The position numbers and the translations under genes are program-made. Positions 28,580 to 38,776 of a stretch of 42,811 nt of DNA are shown here, in pieces. The notes under the pieces are model-generated. The model saw nothing but the letters and a program-made list of their open reading frames with translations. It was not told where the DNA came from and searched no databases. Position 1 is the first letter of the stretch. The number at the start of each line of letters is the position of its first letter. Origin of the DNA: Alphaproteobacteria bacterium (lineage in GTDB: Bacteria; Pseudomonadota; Alphaproteobacteria; GCA-2731375); contig JAPYUH010000013.1 in NCBI GenBank assembly GCA_029936195.1, forward strand, positions 1 to 42,811, given 5' to 3'.

Positions 28580-30127
28580 ATGAACCTGTTCCGTGCTTTC
28601 GCCACCGTGGGCGGCTATACCCTTGCCAGCCGAGTCTTGGGTTTCGTGCGCGATATCCTGATCGCCGGTACCTTGGGCGCCGGGCCGGTGGCGGATGCGT
28701 TTTTCGTCGCCTTTAAGCTGCCCAATTTCTTTCGCCGCCTGTTTGCCGAGGGCGCCTTCAACGCCGGCTTCGTGCCGTTGTTTTCAGATCTGCTGGCCAA
28801 CAAGGGGGCGGGACCGGCCCGCGCCTTTGCCGAACAGGCCTTGAGCGTCTTGCTATTGACCTTGTTGATCTTCGTCACCCTGGCCCAGGTGGGCATGCCC
28901 TGGCTGATGACGGCCCTGGCGCCGGGCTTTGTTGACGATCCGGAGCGCTTCGATCTGGCCGTGGCGTTTACCCGCATCACCTTTCCATATTTGCTGTTCA
29001 TCTCCCTGGTCTCGCTCATGGGCGGCGTTTTAAACTCCCTGCAGAAGTTTGCCGCCGTCGCCGCCACCCCGGTCCTGCTGAATATTTGTCTGATCACGGC
29101 CATTACCCTGGTCGCGCCAATACTGCCCAGCCCGGGCCATGCCCTGGCCTGGGGCGTGGCGGTGGCCGGCGTGGTGCAATTGATCTGGTTGGCCGTGGCC
29201 TGCCGGCGGATGGGCTTTGCCCTGCGCCTGCCCCGGCCGCGGCTGACACCAAAGGTGCGGGAGCTGCTGACCCTGATGCTGCCGGCGGCCCTGGGCGCGG
29301 GCGTGGTGCAGGTCAATCTGGTGGTGGATATCATCCTCGCCTCCCTGCTGCCCCAGGGTTCCGTTTCGTTTCTGTTTTATGCCGACCGCCTGAACCAGCT
29401 GCCCATCGGCGTGGTCGGCGTCGCCGTGGGCACGGCAATCCTGCCGCTGCTGTCCCGGCTGGTGGCACAGGGCGATCAAAAAGGCGCCCTTGCGGCCCTG
29501 AACCGGGCCATCGAGCTGACCATGTTCCTGGCCCTGCCGGCAATGCTCGCCTTTTTGCTGGTGGCGGACGAGCTGATCCTGACGCTGTTTCAACGCGGCC
29601 ATTTCTCCCCCACGGATGCCCGCATGACCGGCTTCGCCCTGACCGCCTATGCCGTGGGCCTGCCGGCCTATGTGCTGATCAAGGTGTTGGGACCGGCTTT
29701 TTTTGCCCGCCGGGATACCCGTACGCCGGTCCTGGTTGGCGTCGTGGCAATGGTGGTCAATTTGGTACTGAACCTGATCCTGATGCAGTTTTTGGCCCAT
29801 GCCGGTCTGGCTCTGGCCACGGCCATCGCGGCCTGGTTGAACGTCGCCGTGCTATCGTGGATCTTGTACCGGCGCGGCGATCTTGTGGCGGACGCTCGGC
29901 TGATCCAACGGCTGGCCCGGTCCATCGGCGCCGCATTGCTCATGACATTGGTGTTGGTTTGGCTGAAGGCATTATTGGCGGAGCAATTCACGGGCGATGA
30001 AATACAGCGCGTCATGGCATTGGCGATATTGGTCGCGGCGGGGCTGGGAAGCTATGGTCTGGCGGCGGTTCTGCTCCGCGCCGTGCGCTGGGACGAGATC
30101 AAGGGCCTATTGGCACGGCGCCGTTAG
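28580..30127 (+). CDS. murJ: lipid II flippase MurJ (MviN)
   Basis: MNLFRAFATVGGYTLASRVLGFVRDILIAGTLGAGPVADAFFVAFKLPNFFRRLFAEGAFNAGFVPLF; about 14 TM segments. Confidence 0.97.
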   Translation: MNLFRAFATVGGYTLASRVLGFVRDILIAGTLGAGPVADAFFVAFKLPNFFRRLFAEGAFNAGFVPLFSDLLANKGAGPARAFAEQALSVLLLTLLIFVTLAQVGMPWLMTALAPGFVDDPERFDLAVAFTRITFPYLLFISLVSLMGGVLNSLQKFAAVAATPVLLNICLITAITLVAPILPSPGHALAWGVAVAGVVQLIWLAVACRRMGFALRLPRPRLTPKVRELLTLMLPAALGAGVVQVNLVVDIILASLLPQGSVSFLFYADRLNQLPIGVVGVAVGTAILPLLSRLVAQGDQKGALAALNRAIELTMFLALPAMLAFLLVADELILTLFQRGHFSPTDARMTGFALTAYAVGLPAYVLIKVLGPAFFARRDTRTPVLVGVVAMVVNLVLNLILMQFLAHAGLALATAIAAWLNVAVLSWILYRRGDLVADARLIQRLARSIGAALLMTLVLVWLKALLAEQFTGDEIQRVMALAILVAAGLGSYGLAAVLLRAVRWDEIKGLLARRR

Positions 30128-30174
30128 GACGCTATGGATGAGTTCTCCTCATAGACTGCATCACGGATTGAAGA

Positions 30175-31359
30175 ATGACCCAGCCCAAGCCGCTTGACGG
30201 CATCAAGGTATTCGATGCCACCCAGGGAGTTGCCGGCCCTCATGCCACCATGTTGTTGGCCCAGCACGGCGCCAACGTGATCAAGGTGGAACCCCTGGAC
30301 GGTGATTGGGGCCGGGGCCTGGGCAAGATGTATGGTGATACGTGCGCCCATGCGGTGACCTTCAACCGGGGCAAACGCTCCATCGCACTGGATCTGAAAA
30401 CCGAAGACGGCCGGGCCGTGGCGCAAAAACTGGCCAGCGACGCGGACATCGTGGTGGAAAGTTTCCGTCCCGGCGTCATGGCCCGCTTTGGCCTGGGCTA
30501 CGACGATATCAAGGCCATGCGGGATGATGTCATCTATCTTTCCGTCACCGGCTTTGGCCAGGCGGGGCCAAACCGGGATCTTCCCGTGACGGATTCCGTG
30601 ATCCAGGCCTTTTCCGGCTTCATGTCCATCAACCGGGACAGCCAGGGCACGCCACAACGCATGGGCATGATCGCCATCGACGTGATGACCGGGCTGTATG
30701 CTTACCAGGCCATATCCTCCGCCCTGATCGCGCGCATGCGTTTTGGCGGCGGAACCTATATTGATTGCAGCCTGATGCAATCGGCCGCCGCCTTCCAGGG
30801 CGCCAAGATGATGGAGCATTATTTGGAGGACGGCGCGCCCCAGGTGCTGTACGTCCCCGTGGGCACCATGAAGACCGCCGACAGTTATATCAACGTCACG
30901 GCCATGCGGGACCGGCATTATGTCTCGTTGTGCGAGGTTTTGGGGGTTGAGGAATTGATCACCGATCCGCGCTTTGACACACGGGACAAACGCATCGACA
31001 ACGAGGCCGTATTGATGCCCATGATCCGCGAAAAGTTCCTCCACAAGACGACGGCGGAATGGTGCGAATTGCTGACGGCCGAGGGCGTGATGAATGCCGC
31101 CATCTCCACCTATGACGACTATCTGGCCGACGAACATGTCCAGGCCGTGGACAGCGTCGCCTGGGTGGAACACGATGGCATGGGCCGCATACCCATGGTC
31201 AATATCCCCGGTCTGCCCAAGATCGCGGGCGTCGACGAAATGACCGAATGCGCACATATCGGACAGCATACCGCCGATATTCTGGGCGAGGCCGGCTATG
31301 GCGCGGACGAGATTGCCGCCTTGCTGTCCAGCAGCGCCGCCGGAGCCTACGGCGCCTGA
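30175..31359 (+). CDS. CaiB/BaiF family (type III) CoA-transferase
   Basis: PLDGIKVFDATQGVAGPHATMLLAQHGANVIKVEPLDGDWGRGLG; LDLKTEDGRAVAQKLASDADIVVESFRPGVMARFGLGYD. Confidence 0.93.
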   Translation: MTQPKPLDGIKVFDATQGVAGPHATMLLAQHGANVIKVEPLDGDWGRGLGKMYGDTCAHAVTFNRGKRSIALDLKTEDGRAVAQKLASDADIVVESFRPGVMARFGLGYDDIKAMRDDVIYLSVTGFGQAGPNRDLPVTDSVIQAFSGFMSINRDSQGTPQRMGMIAIDVMTGLYAYQAISSALIARMRFGGGTYIDCSLMQSAAAFQGAKMMEHYLEDGAPQVLYVPVGTMKTADSYINVTAMRDRHYVSLCEVLGVEELITDPRFDTRDKRIDNEAVLMPMIREKFLHKTTAEWCELLTAEGVMNAAISTYDDYLADEHVQAVDSVAWVEHDGMGRIPMVNIPGLPKIAGVDEMTECAHIGQHTADILGEAGYGADEIAALLSSSAAGAYGA

Positions 31360-31380
31360 GGCGACCGAAAAGAGATTGTT

Positions 31381-32376
31381 ATGGATCCAAGCCAACTGGA
31401 AGGGTTACCCTGCCTGGCGTTCGAGGCGACGACGGCGCTGTTAAAGCCGCTGTTGGCCTTCAAACAGTATGACTCGTTCCTCTATTGGCCGTTTCTGGCC
31501 TGCGCCTTGGCGCTTGCCATCATCGTCTTCGTGATCAACCGCAACGGCGGCGACAAGTACTTCAGCCGCGCCGTTTGGGGCCATGTCTCGGCCAAGGCGG
31601 ATTACAAATTCTATTATATCAACGGGGTGCTGTTCCCGGCCATCTTCGCGCCCCTGATCCTGTCCGGCGCCTGGCTTGGCGGGCAAGTCCAGGCCGGCCT
31701 CGTGGCCCTGTTCGGCGACATATCCGCGCCTCTGTCCGGGGCCTGGATGACCGCGCTCTACACCGTGGTATTTTTTCTCGCCTACGATTTCGGCCGCTAT
31801 CTGGCGCACTATGTCCAACACCGTTTCGACATTCTGTGGCATTTCCACAAAGTGCATCATTCGGCCCAGGTCCTGACCCCATTCACCGCCTTTCGGGCGC
31901 ATCCGGTGGACCTGATCGTCATGGCCTCCTTTCCCGCCGCCACCACCGGCATGGTCAACGGCGTCTTCAACCATGTATCGGGGGGCACGGCGGGGCTTTA
32001 TCTGTTCTTTGGCCTGCATGCCGGGATTTTTGTCTACAATCTGGTGGGCAATCTGCGCCATACCCACATCTGGCTCGGCTATGGGCCGCTGTTCAGCCGG
32101 ATTTTCGTCTCGCCGGCACAGCATCAGATCCACCACAGCATCGAGCCGCGCCATTGGGGCCGCAACATGGGCTTTGGCCTGGCCATTTGGGACGGCCTGT
32201 TCCGCACTCTGTATATCCCGCGGGAACACGAAAAGTTCGCGATCGGCCTGGGTGATGATACCGAAGAGCGCTACCACGGCGTCATCGGCATGTACCTCCA
32301 GCCGTTCCGGGATTTGCTGGGCCAAGGAAGGGACGGACGCCGCGACAGTCACGGAATTTCAACCCGGGACGGTTGA
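31381..32376 (+). CDS. sterol desaturase / fatty acid hydroxylase family protein
   Basis: Histidine boxes: HYVQHRFDILWHFHKVHHS, RHTHIWLGYG, QHQIHHSIEPRHWGRNMG. Confidence 0.92.
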   Translation: MDPSQLEGLPCLAFEATTALLKPLLAFKQYDSFLYWPFLACALALAIIVFVINRNGGDKYFSRAVWGHVSAKADYKFYYINGVLFPAIFAPLILSGAWLGGQVQAGLVALFGDISAPLSGAWMTALYTVVFFLAYDFGRYLAHYVQHRFDILWHFHKVHHSAQVLTPFTAFRAHPVDLIVMASFPAATTGMVNGVFNHVSGGTAGLYLFFGLHAGIFVYNLVGNLRHTHIWLGYGPLFSRIFVSPAQHQIHHSIEPRHWGRNMGFGLAIWDGLFRTLYIPREHEKFAIGLGDDTEERYHGVIGMYLQPFRDLLGQGRDGRRDSHGISTRDG

Positions 32377-32430
32377 CCACCCCGCTAGCTTAAGCAATAA
32401 CCAGCCGGCAATTTTTGAAAGTTCGAAAAC

Positions 32431-33432
32431 ATGAAACGTATCTTCTCCGGGGTGCAACCCACGGGCAACCTGCACCTGGGCAATTACCTGGGCGCCATCC
32501 GAAATTTCGCCCGCCTGCAGGACGACTACGATTGCATCTATTGCGTGGTCGACATGCATGCCCTGACCATGTGGCAGGATCCAGCCGAATTGCAGGCCAA
32601 TACCCGCGAAGTTACCGCCACCTATCTGGCCGCCGGCATCGACCCCAAACGGCATATCATTTTTAACCAAAGCCAGGTTGCCGCCCACGCGGAATTGGCC
32701 TGGATCTTCAATTGCGTCACCCGGCTGGGCTGGTTGAACCGCATGACCCAGTTCAAGGACAAGGCCGGCAAACACCGGGAAAACGCCTCCGCCGGACTAT
32801 ACGTCTACCCCGCCCTCATGGCCGCCGATATCCTGCTCTACAAGGCCACACACGTGCCCGTGGGCGAGGACCAGAAACAGCACCTGGAATTAACCCGCGA
32901 CGTGGCACAAAAGTTCAACCACGACTTCGGCCGGGAGGTCTTTCCCATTGTCGAGCCCTTGATCTATGGCGAGGCCACACGTGTGATGAGCCTGCGCGAT
33001 GGCTCCAAGAAGATGTCGAAATCCGATCCCTCGGATTATTCCCGCATCACCTTCACGGATGGGCCCGACGAAATCGCGCAAAAAATCCGCAAGGCCAAGA
33101 CCGACCCCCTCCCCCTGCCCGAAAGCACGGAGGATTTCGAGGGCCGGCCGGAAGCCGCCAATCTGGTCACCATCTATGCCGCCCTGGCCGATATTTCGGC
33201 GGACGACGTTCTAAAGGATTTTGGCGGCCAGCAATTCTCGGACTTCAAGAAGGCGCTGACGGAATTGGCGGTGGAGAAATTGGGCCCCGTGGGTCAGGAA
33301 ATGCAACGCTTGACCGCCGATCCGGCTCATGTGGACGCCGTCCTCAAGGATGGCGCCGAACGCGCCGCCGCCATTGCCCAGCCGGTTCTGCAAGAGGTCT
33401 ACGAGACGGTTGGTTTCCTCAACGTGCGTTGA
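32431..33432 (+). CDS. trpS: tryptophanyl-tRNA synthetase
   Basis: [22 protein letters not shown] (HIGH-like); [21 protein letters not shown] (KMSKS). Confidence 0.97.
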   Translation: MKRIFSGVQPTGNLHLGNYLGAIRNFARLQDDYDCIYCVVDMHALTMWQDPAELQANTREVTATYLAAGIDPKRHIIFNQSQVAAHAELAWIFNCVTRLGWLNRMTQFKDKAGKHRENASAGLYVYPALMAADILLYKATHVPVGEDQKQHLELTRDVAQKFNHDFGREVFPIVEPLIYGEATRVMSLRDGSKKMSKSDPSDYSRITFTDGPDEIAQKIRKAKTDPLPLPESTEDFEGRPEAANLVTIYAALADISADDVLKDFGGQQFSDFKKALTELAVEKLGPVGQEMQRLTADPAHVDAVLKDGAERAAAIAQPVLQEVYETVGFLNVR

Positions 33433-33441
33433 GTTGTTCCC

Positions 33442-33816
33442 TCACGACCTGGTGTGGCGATAGACCAGAAACGCAAACATTGCCATCCCGAGGATCAGTA
33501 GGGCGGAGCCGCCGGCGGCCACGGGCGCGAAACTTTCGTCGCCGGTCAGGATCAAGGTGACGCCGATGGCCTGCACCACGGTGCCGGCGTTGAACAAGCC
33601 GAACTGCAATCCCGCCAGACTGCCCTCCGCCGCCTCTGGCCATAACTTGTAAAACACCCCGAACAGCGCCAGGCTGACCCAGCCCAGAACGTTGATATGG
33701 GCATGTACCGGCATCAGGCCATGATCCCCCGATGCCGCCATGATCTCGCCCATGATCATCCCGAACAGAGCGTAAATCACCGCCGTGCGAAAACACCAAG
33801 CCGCCAGATTATTCAT
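33442..33816 (-). CDS. small membrane protein resembling part of heme-copper oxidase subunit I
   Basis: 124 aa, four hydrophobic segments, GDHGLMPVHAHINVLGWVSLALFGVFYKLWP resembles the subunit-I helix with HxH; no other typical ligands. Confidence 0.6.
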   Translation of the reverse strand: MNNLAAWCFRTAVIYALFGMIMGEIMAASGDHGLMPVHAHINVLGWVSLALFGVFYKLWPEAAEGSLAGLQFGLFNAGTVVQAIGVTLILTGDESFAPVAAGGSALLILGMAMFAFLVYRHTRS

Positions 33817-33846
33817 GATTTTTCCTAATATTTAAGATCAATATAG

Positions 33847-34854
33847 TTAAATAAGATATTGTAAATAATTTGTTTTATCAAGAATTGAAAGTATCCTATT
33901 GCGTGCATCATCACCCAGGCCGGCAAACCGTTCACGCAGGATGCGATAGCATTTGCCTTGATACTTGAAAGGCCGCTGGCGATAGGTCGTGCCCCAAATA
34001 TCCACGGCGACTTCCTCGTCGCCCGCCTGCAAGGCGTCCGCGTTGGCCTTGAAGAAGGGCAGATAGGCCTCGCCGCACAGCCCCAGCAAATCCATCACTG
34101 CTTGGCAGGGCGGCTGTTCCTGGTCCTGCCAGGGACCGGGCTCCCAGCCGGACATATCATCCATCAGGATCAGCCAGCAGAACGTCATGGGCGCCTCGTC
34201 GCGCATGACGGGGGATGCGCCGGGCGCATGGGCGCCCGGCGTCATTTGGCCGTAAAAAGCGAAATCAGCGCTGGATAGCCGGTCGCCAAACATGCCGATC
34301 CGTGACCCGGCCAGTTTTTCAAAAGCCCCCATCACCAACTTGAACGTGCGGTCGATCACGGGCCGGTTCGCGGGCGAGACGCCGACCAGGGCATTGCGGC
34401 TCACCTGCCGATCCCGCATCCTCGAGCCATATGCCGCCACCTCGTCCCATGGCCCCGGCCCCTCGCGGAACCAGCCCAGATAATGGCCATAGAATTCCTG
34501 GTCCGCAGGGTCCAGCCAACGCTGCTGATACATGAACTTGGTGGCCCATTCGTCCGACATGTCCTCCAGCATGAAATTCAGGAAGGCCATGGCGGGATCA
34601 TCGGGGATCACGGAACGCTGGCCGGGATGACGCTGTTCCAGATAGTCCACGATGGGCGTGGAGTCGCTTTGATAATGATCATTGCTGGGAGTATGCAAAA
34701 TGGGAATGGTCGGCGGCTTCACATGGGCCACCTCATCGGCCACCCGAGCCCGGATCAGCCAATCGAAGGGCAACCGCCGATACCGCATCAAGGCCCGGAT
34801 TTTCAGGGAATAGGGCGAGCCGGGGCCGCCGATCAGTCTGTAACGCTCTTCCAT
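33847..34854 (-). CDS. glutathione S-transferase family protein
   Basis: YRLIGGPGSPYSLKIRALMRYRRLPFDWL...TIPILHTPSNDHYQSDSTPIVDYLEQRHP thioredoxin-fold N-domain. Confidence 0.8.
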   Translation of the reverse strand: MEERYRLIGGPGSPYSLKIRALMRYRRLPFDWLIRARVADEVAHVKPPTIPILHTPSNDHYQSDSTPIVDYLEQRHPGQRSVIPDDPAMAFLNFMLEDMSDEWATKFMYQQRWLDPADQEFYGHYLGWFREGPGPWDEVAAYGSRMRDRQVSRNALVGVSPANRPVIDRTFKLVMGAFEKLAGSRIGMFGDRLSSADFAFYGQMTPGAHAPGASPVMRDEAPMTFCWLILMDDMSGWEPGPWQDQEQPPCQAVMDLLGLCGEAYLPFFKANADALQAGDEEVAVDIWGTTYRQRPFKYQGKCYRILRERFAGLGDDARNRILSILDKTNYLQYLI

Positions 34855-34863
34855 TGCGTTTCC

Positions 34864-36816
34864 TTACGCACTGCCGCCATCGGTGGAGGGGGGCATGTCC
34901 AGGGTCGGGTTCTCGTCAAAGAAGCCGTCCGCCATCAGGGCAAAGCCGCACTTCACAACCGGCTGTATGGGGAAATCCTCCAACCGGGGCAGATGCATGA
35001 TGCCAAAGGTGTGCCAAAGCACCAGATCGGCGTTCTCGATATTCCGGTCCGCCTCGGTCCAGGCCCCGACGCCGTCTTCGCCGGTGCTTTGGTTCACATA
35101 GGCCCCCGCCGGATAGCGTTCATCGGCGGTGTAGGGCGTGGCCCAGATCTGATGCTTGGTAAAGGCCGCCCGCTTGGCCAGCTGGGTGTCCCCGTGGTGG
35201 AAGGGCCGCACCATGCTGGGCGCCACCAGTTTGTAGGCGGTGGGACCACCCATGCGGTTCTGGCGGTTGGGATTGGTGATTTTCCAATAGCGCTCGGTCT
35301 CTGCGTTGCGGTTGCGGCGGGCGGCCTTTTCCGATCTCAACACCGCTTGGTCGGCATGGAAGGCGTTGCCCCAGGGATTGCCCTCGCCCCTTTCATCCTG
35401 GATCACGTTGACTTCGACCAGATTGTTGCCGACGCCGTCTATAGCCGTGTCCAGACGGGCGCAGAACAGATGCAGGTGGTTTTGCGCCACGACACCGGGG
35501 GCGACGTGGGTGCCGTAATTGTCCTTGGAAACGTCGTTATAGCCGGCGGTGTTCATAAGACCCGTCAGCTTCACCTCCAATTCGATGGTGCCATCCAGGT
35601 AAAGGTTCCAGAAGAAGCCGTATTCGTAGTTGCCCACCGTCGCGACGGAGGAGATCACCAGACGGCGGGAGCGCCGGGTCTCCACCGCCATGGTCATCAG
35701 ATCGGTATGTTTCCACAGCATGCCGTCGTCTTCCTCGTGCATGCAGATGGCATTTTCGATCACCACCGGGGCGCCGGCGGTATTGTTCACCACGCCGTCG
35801 AAATAGTGGATATGGCCGCGGCAGTCGCAGCCGATGGTCAATGAATTGGCCAACCGTCCAATGCCGTATTCACCCACGTCAAAGGCATTCTTGCGGAAAT
35901 GCCCGAAACTGGGATCGCCGTAGGGCACGACCATCTCCGCCACCGAGGCGCGTTGCAGCAGCGGCCGCACCCGGCCCCTGTCGTTGAAGGCCAGATCGTT
36001 CAGAACCAATCCTTCGCGGGCATTGAACTCCACATGAAACTGCCAATTCAGCCAATGTACCTTGTTGCCGGCAACGGTAAAGCTGGGGCCGTCAGGCTGG
36101 GTGATGGCGATGGCCTTCAGATCATCCCGGGTCATGGCCGCGATGCGGTCATGGCGGATGGCGTAGTTCCGCTCCTCCGCCGGGACCTCCACCATCGTAC
36201 GGTCCAGAACTTCCAGCACCTTGCCCTGATTCAGATCGTAGATGACATTCAAACCCTCGACGGGATGGGCATAGCCATTGTCGAAGGGACCGTTGCGGTT
36301 ATAGACAAAGCAATGGACGATGCGGTGGCCATCCTCGCCATCCAATCCAAAGTTGCCGGCGGAGAACGGATCGACCTGAACATTGCTCAAATCCGTGAAG
36401 CCCCGCCTGGCCATGGCGGCGATGAAGTCCTGGTCCTGCACGACGCTTTCCACGCAGCCGATGATATCGTCCAGTACCACCGCCGTACGGGCATGGGGAA
36501 TAATCGTGGCGTCGATCAAAATTCCGGCGTCCAGATCCACCAGGCATTCCCGGACCGTGCCTGAATGCGTGTCGTAGATGCAGACGAAGGCCCGGCGCGG
36601 CAGCCGGCCCGCGCCGTCCCACTGCCGCACCGCATCCCTGTCCGGGTAGCGCAGCTCTATGGTTTCGAATTTGGTGGCGTCGTTAAATTCATCCGCCCGA
36701 CGAACGATGGCGGCGGCGGCGCTGATCTCATCAACCGACAATGGGTCCAGCGGGTGGTAGGCTACCATCCCGTTCCCAATTCCACCCCCAATCACGCCCT
36801 TGGTCATAACATTCAT
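34864..36816 (-). CDS. copper amine oxidase (primary-amine oxidase, TPQ-dependent)
   Basis: C-terminal catalytic core with TVGNYEYGFFWNLYLDGTIELEVKLTG (TPQ precursor Tyr in N-Y-E/D-Y), HLHLFCARLDTAIDG, and VLWHTFGIMHLPRLEDFPIQP. Confidence 0.93.
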   Translation of the reverse strand: MNVMTKGVIGGGIGNGMVAYHPLDPLSVDEISAAAAIVRRADEFNDATKFETIELRYPDRDAVRQWDGAGRLPRRAFVCIYDTHSGTVRECLVDLDAGILIDATIIPHARTAVVLDDIIGCVESVVQDQDFIAAMARRGFTDLSNVQVDPFSAGNFGLDGEDGHRIVHCFVYNRNGPFDNGYAHPVEGLNVIYDLNQGKVLEVLDRTMVEVPAEERNYAIRHDRIAAMTRDDLKAIAITQPDGPSFTVAGNKVHWLNWQFHVEFNAREGLVLNDLAFNDRGRVRPLLQRASVAEMVVPYGDPSFGHFRKNAFDVGEYGIGRLANSLTIGCDCRGHIHYFDGVVNNTAGAPVVIENAICMHEEDDGMLWKHTDLMTMAVETRRSRRLVISSVATVGNYEYGFFWNLYLDGTIELEVKLTGLMNTAGYNDVSKDNYGTHVAPGVVAQNHLHLFCARLDTAIDGVGNNLVEVNVIQDERGEGNPWGNAFHADQAVLRSEKAARRNRNAETERYWKITNPNRQNRMGGPTAYKLVAPSMVRPFHHGDTQLAKRAAFTKHQIWATPYTADERYPAGAYVNQSTGEDGVGAWTEADRNIENADLVLWHTFGIMHLPRLEDFPIQPVVKCGFALMADGFFDENPTLDMPPSTDGGSA

Positions 36817-36926
36817 GGTTCCGACTCCGATCTTGCTTCACGCGCACCGAATGGTAACCGGCAAGGCACTTGACGCCAACCCGATCCGAACCGACCATGG
36901 CTGAAAATTAGGGAGAGGAAACAAAA

Positions 36927-37742
36927 ATGGCCTTTGTCAAAACGGCGGACGAAGTGAAACAAATTTCGGCGGTGTTGCAGGCACCCCGTTTCACCAATGC
37001 CCAGCGTGGTTATTTGACCTTTCGCTCCGACCCGGATTTCATCGCCGAGGTTTTGCCCCCCAGCCTGGAACCAGGCGCCGAACCATTGATCACGGTCACG
37101 GTCGGTGAATTTGGCTCCAACTGCGTGGGCGATTTCCTGGGCGCCACGATTTCCCTTGCCGCCCGCCACGGCCAGACCGATGGGGCCACGGACGGCGCCA
37201 CGGATGGCGCTTATGTACTGACTATGTTCATGAGCACGGATCACGCCATCATCTTCGGCCGCGACCTGTTCGGCGAGCCCAAGAAGCATGCCGAGATATC
37301 CCTGAACATGATCGGCAACCAGTTTCGCGGCACGGTCGACCGCCTCGGCGTGCGTCTGGTCGATCTATCCATCAGCCTGGGCGATGACAGCGGACCGGCG
37401 CGGAGCCAAGCCAACAGCTTCAACATCAAGGCCCAGCCCGCCGCCAACGGCATCGGCCTGGAAGCCGACGCCGTCATCACCCTGGCGGCATTCACCAACG
37501 ATCTCAGCGTCAACCGGGCGGGCCAGGGCACGCTTATTTTGGGCGGCGGCATCCACGATCCACTGACCGACATCCCCATCAACGAGATCGTCGCCGCGGG
37601 CTACGTGGAAGGCGATTTGAGCGCCTCCGTGAGCGTCATCGACACGATCCCCGCGGAAGTGTTCCTGCCCTACGCCTACGGCCGCCTGGATCATTGGCCG
37701 GCCCTGGATACCTCCGCCCGGAAGGCCGATGCCGCCGAGTAA
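36927..37742 (+). CDS. acetoacetate decarboxylase-like family protein
   Basis: QAPRFTNAQRGYLTFRSDPDFIAEVLPPSLEP; FGRDLFGEPKKHAEISL (conserved GEPKK). Confidence 0.75.
   Translation: MAFVKTADEVKQISAVLQAPRFTNAQRGYLTFRSDPDFIAEVLPPSLEPGAEPLITVTVGEFGSNCVGDFLGATISLAARHGQTDGATDGATDGAYVLTMFMSTDHAIIFGRDLFGEPKKHAEISLNMIGNQFRGTVDRLGVRLVDLSISLGDDSGPARSQANSFNIKAQPAANGIGLEADAVITLAAFTNDLSVNRAGQGTLILGGGIHDPLTDIPINEIVAAGYVEGDLSASVSVIDTIPAEVFLPYAYGRLDHWPALDTSARKADAAE
37179..37211 (+). repeat. 12-bp micro-tandem repeat inside the ADC-like gene (DGATDGATDGA)
   Basis: gatggggccacg / gacggcgccacg / gatggcgct read directly. Confidence 0.8.
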
Positions 37743-37766
37743 CTGCTGATCATGGTGTAATGATAC

Positions 37767-37793
37767 AAAAAGCGCCGCGAATATGATGCGGCG
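37767..37793 (-). terminator. candidate Rho-independent terminator downstream of the minus-strand response regulator
   Basis: Minus strand CGCCGC-ATCATATTC-GCGGCG followed by CTTTTTG. Confidence 0.6.
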
Positions 37794-37885
37794 ATACGCA
37801 AAACCCATCGAATTCTGATCTCAGGAAATTTCCGCCGGGAACTTGACCGCTATATCTTTCGGCGCGGTATTTAAACCGGTTCGGT

Positions 37886-38275
37886 TCAAACCTTGTCCAA
37901 CACTGCCATCAGCTTTTCCTCGAATTGCCGAGGTGAATACGGTTTGCGAATATAGGCGCTGACAGACAACTCCCCTGCCGCCTTGACGGCATCCACGTCT
38001 GTATTGCCCGCAACCATTATGAACGGCATGTCGGGATCGATCGCGCGGACCTTTTGCAACAGCTCCAGACCGGTCATGCCGGGCATGTGCCAGTCGCAGA
38101 TGATAAGGTCGATCCGGTCACCGGAGAACTCAAGAAACTCCTGGGCTTCGCGGCCATCGGCTGCCGCATGGACTTGATGCACCCCTAGCCGGGTTAGAAA
38201 CAACAATGTGAGTTCCCTGGCATGGGATGTGTCATCCACCACCAAGACCCTCAAATCTTTCATTGCTATTGGCAT
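37886..38275 (-). CDS. CheY-like response regulator (receiver only)
   Basis: LRVLVVDDTSHARELTLLFLTRLG...IDLIICDWHMPGMTGLELLQKVRAID...SAYIRKPYSPRQFEEKL. Confidence 0.92.
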   Translation of the reverse strand: MPIAMKDLRVLVVDDTSHARELTLLFLTRLGVHQVHAAADGREAQEFLEFSGDRIDLIICDWHMPGMTGLELLQKVRAIDPDMPFIMVAGNTDVDAVKAAGELSVSAYIRKPYSPRQFEEKLMAVLDKV

Positions 38276-38323
38276 TCAGCTAGCCCGGTTTCATCTGAAT
38301 AAAGGCCACGGCGTTCATGCTCC

Positions 38324-38776
38324 TTATTGCACGCCATATCGTTTATCAAGCGCATTGATGGCCTTGGTCATGGCATCGTCGATATTCGGCGCCATTTCGA
38401 ACGCAATTGCCCCGTGCCCTTCGCCACAGGCAGCCTCCAAATCGGCGGCAACGGCTTGAACCTGAGACATGCCCAGGCTTCCACTGGTGCTTTTCATGAC
38501 ATGCGCCAGTTCTCCAACCTCATCCAACGCACCATTTTCCACCGCAATTTTCAGGCTTTGAAGACATTCCCGGGCGCCTTGGACCTGAGCGTCGATTAAC
38601 TCCCTGAACTGGTCAGCCGGCAGAAAATCCTCCCAATCGTCCAGAACCTTGCCATCCAGGATTGGGTCCTTGTCCTCTTCAGCCCTGGATTCGCCGGCAT
38701 CAATATTTTCCCCATTCCGGCTCCGGCCTTCATGGTGCGGTGGGCCGGGCGGAGTTGGTCTTTTCGCACGCCCCAT
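38324..38776 (-). CDS. Hpt (histidine phosphotransfer) domain ORF, possibly the frame-shifted C-terminus of a hybrid kinase
   Basis: GALDEVGELAHVMKSTSGSLGMSQVQAVAADLEAAC, Hpt motif around H; a different frame from the REC ORF with a 181-nt overlap. Confidence 0.7.
   Translation of the reverse strand: MGRAKRPTPPGPPHHEGRSRNGENIDAGESRAEEDKDPILDGKVLDDWEDFLPADQFRELIDAQVQGARECLQSLKIAVENGALDEVGELAHVMKSTSGSLGMSQVQAVAADLEAACGEGHGAIAFEMAPNIDDAMTKAINALDKRYGVQ

Noticed and set aside
33816-33900. AT-rich stretch with ATCAA half sites, considered as an FNR/Anr-type box upstream of the oxidase-like gene
   Set aside because: The opposite half sites match TTGAT poorly; no credible full dyad.
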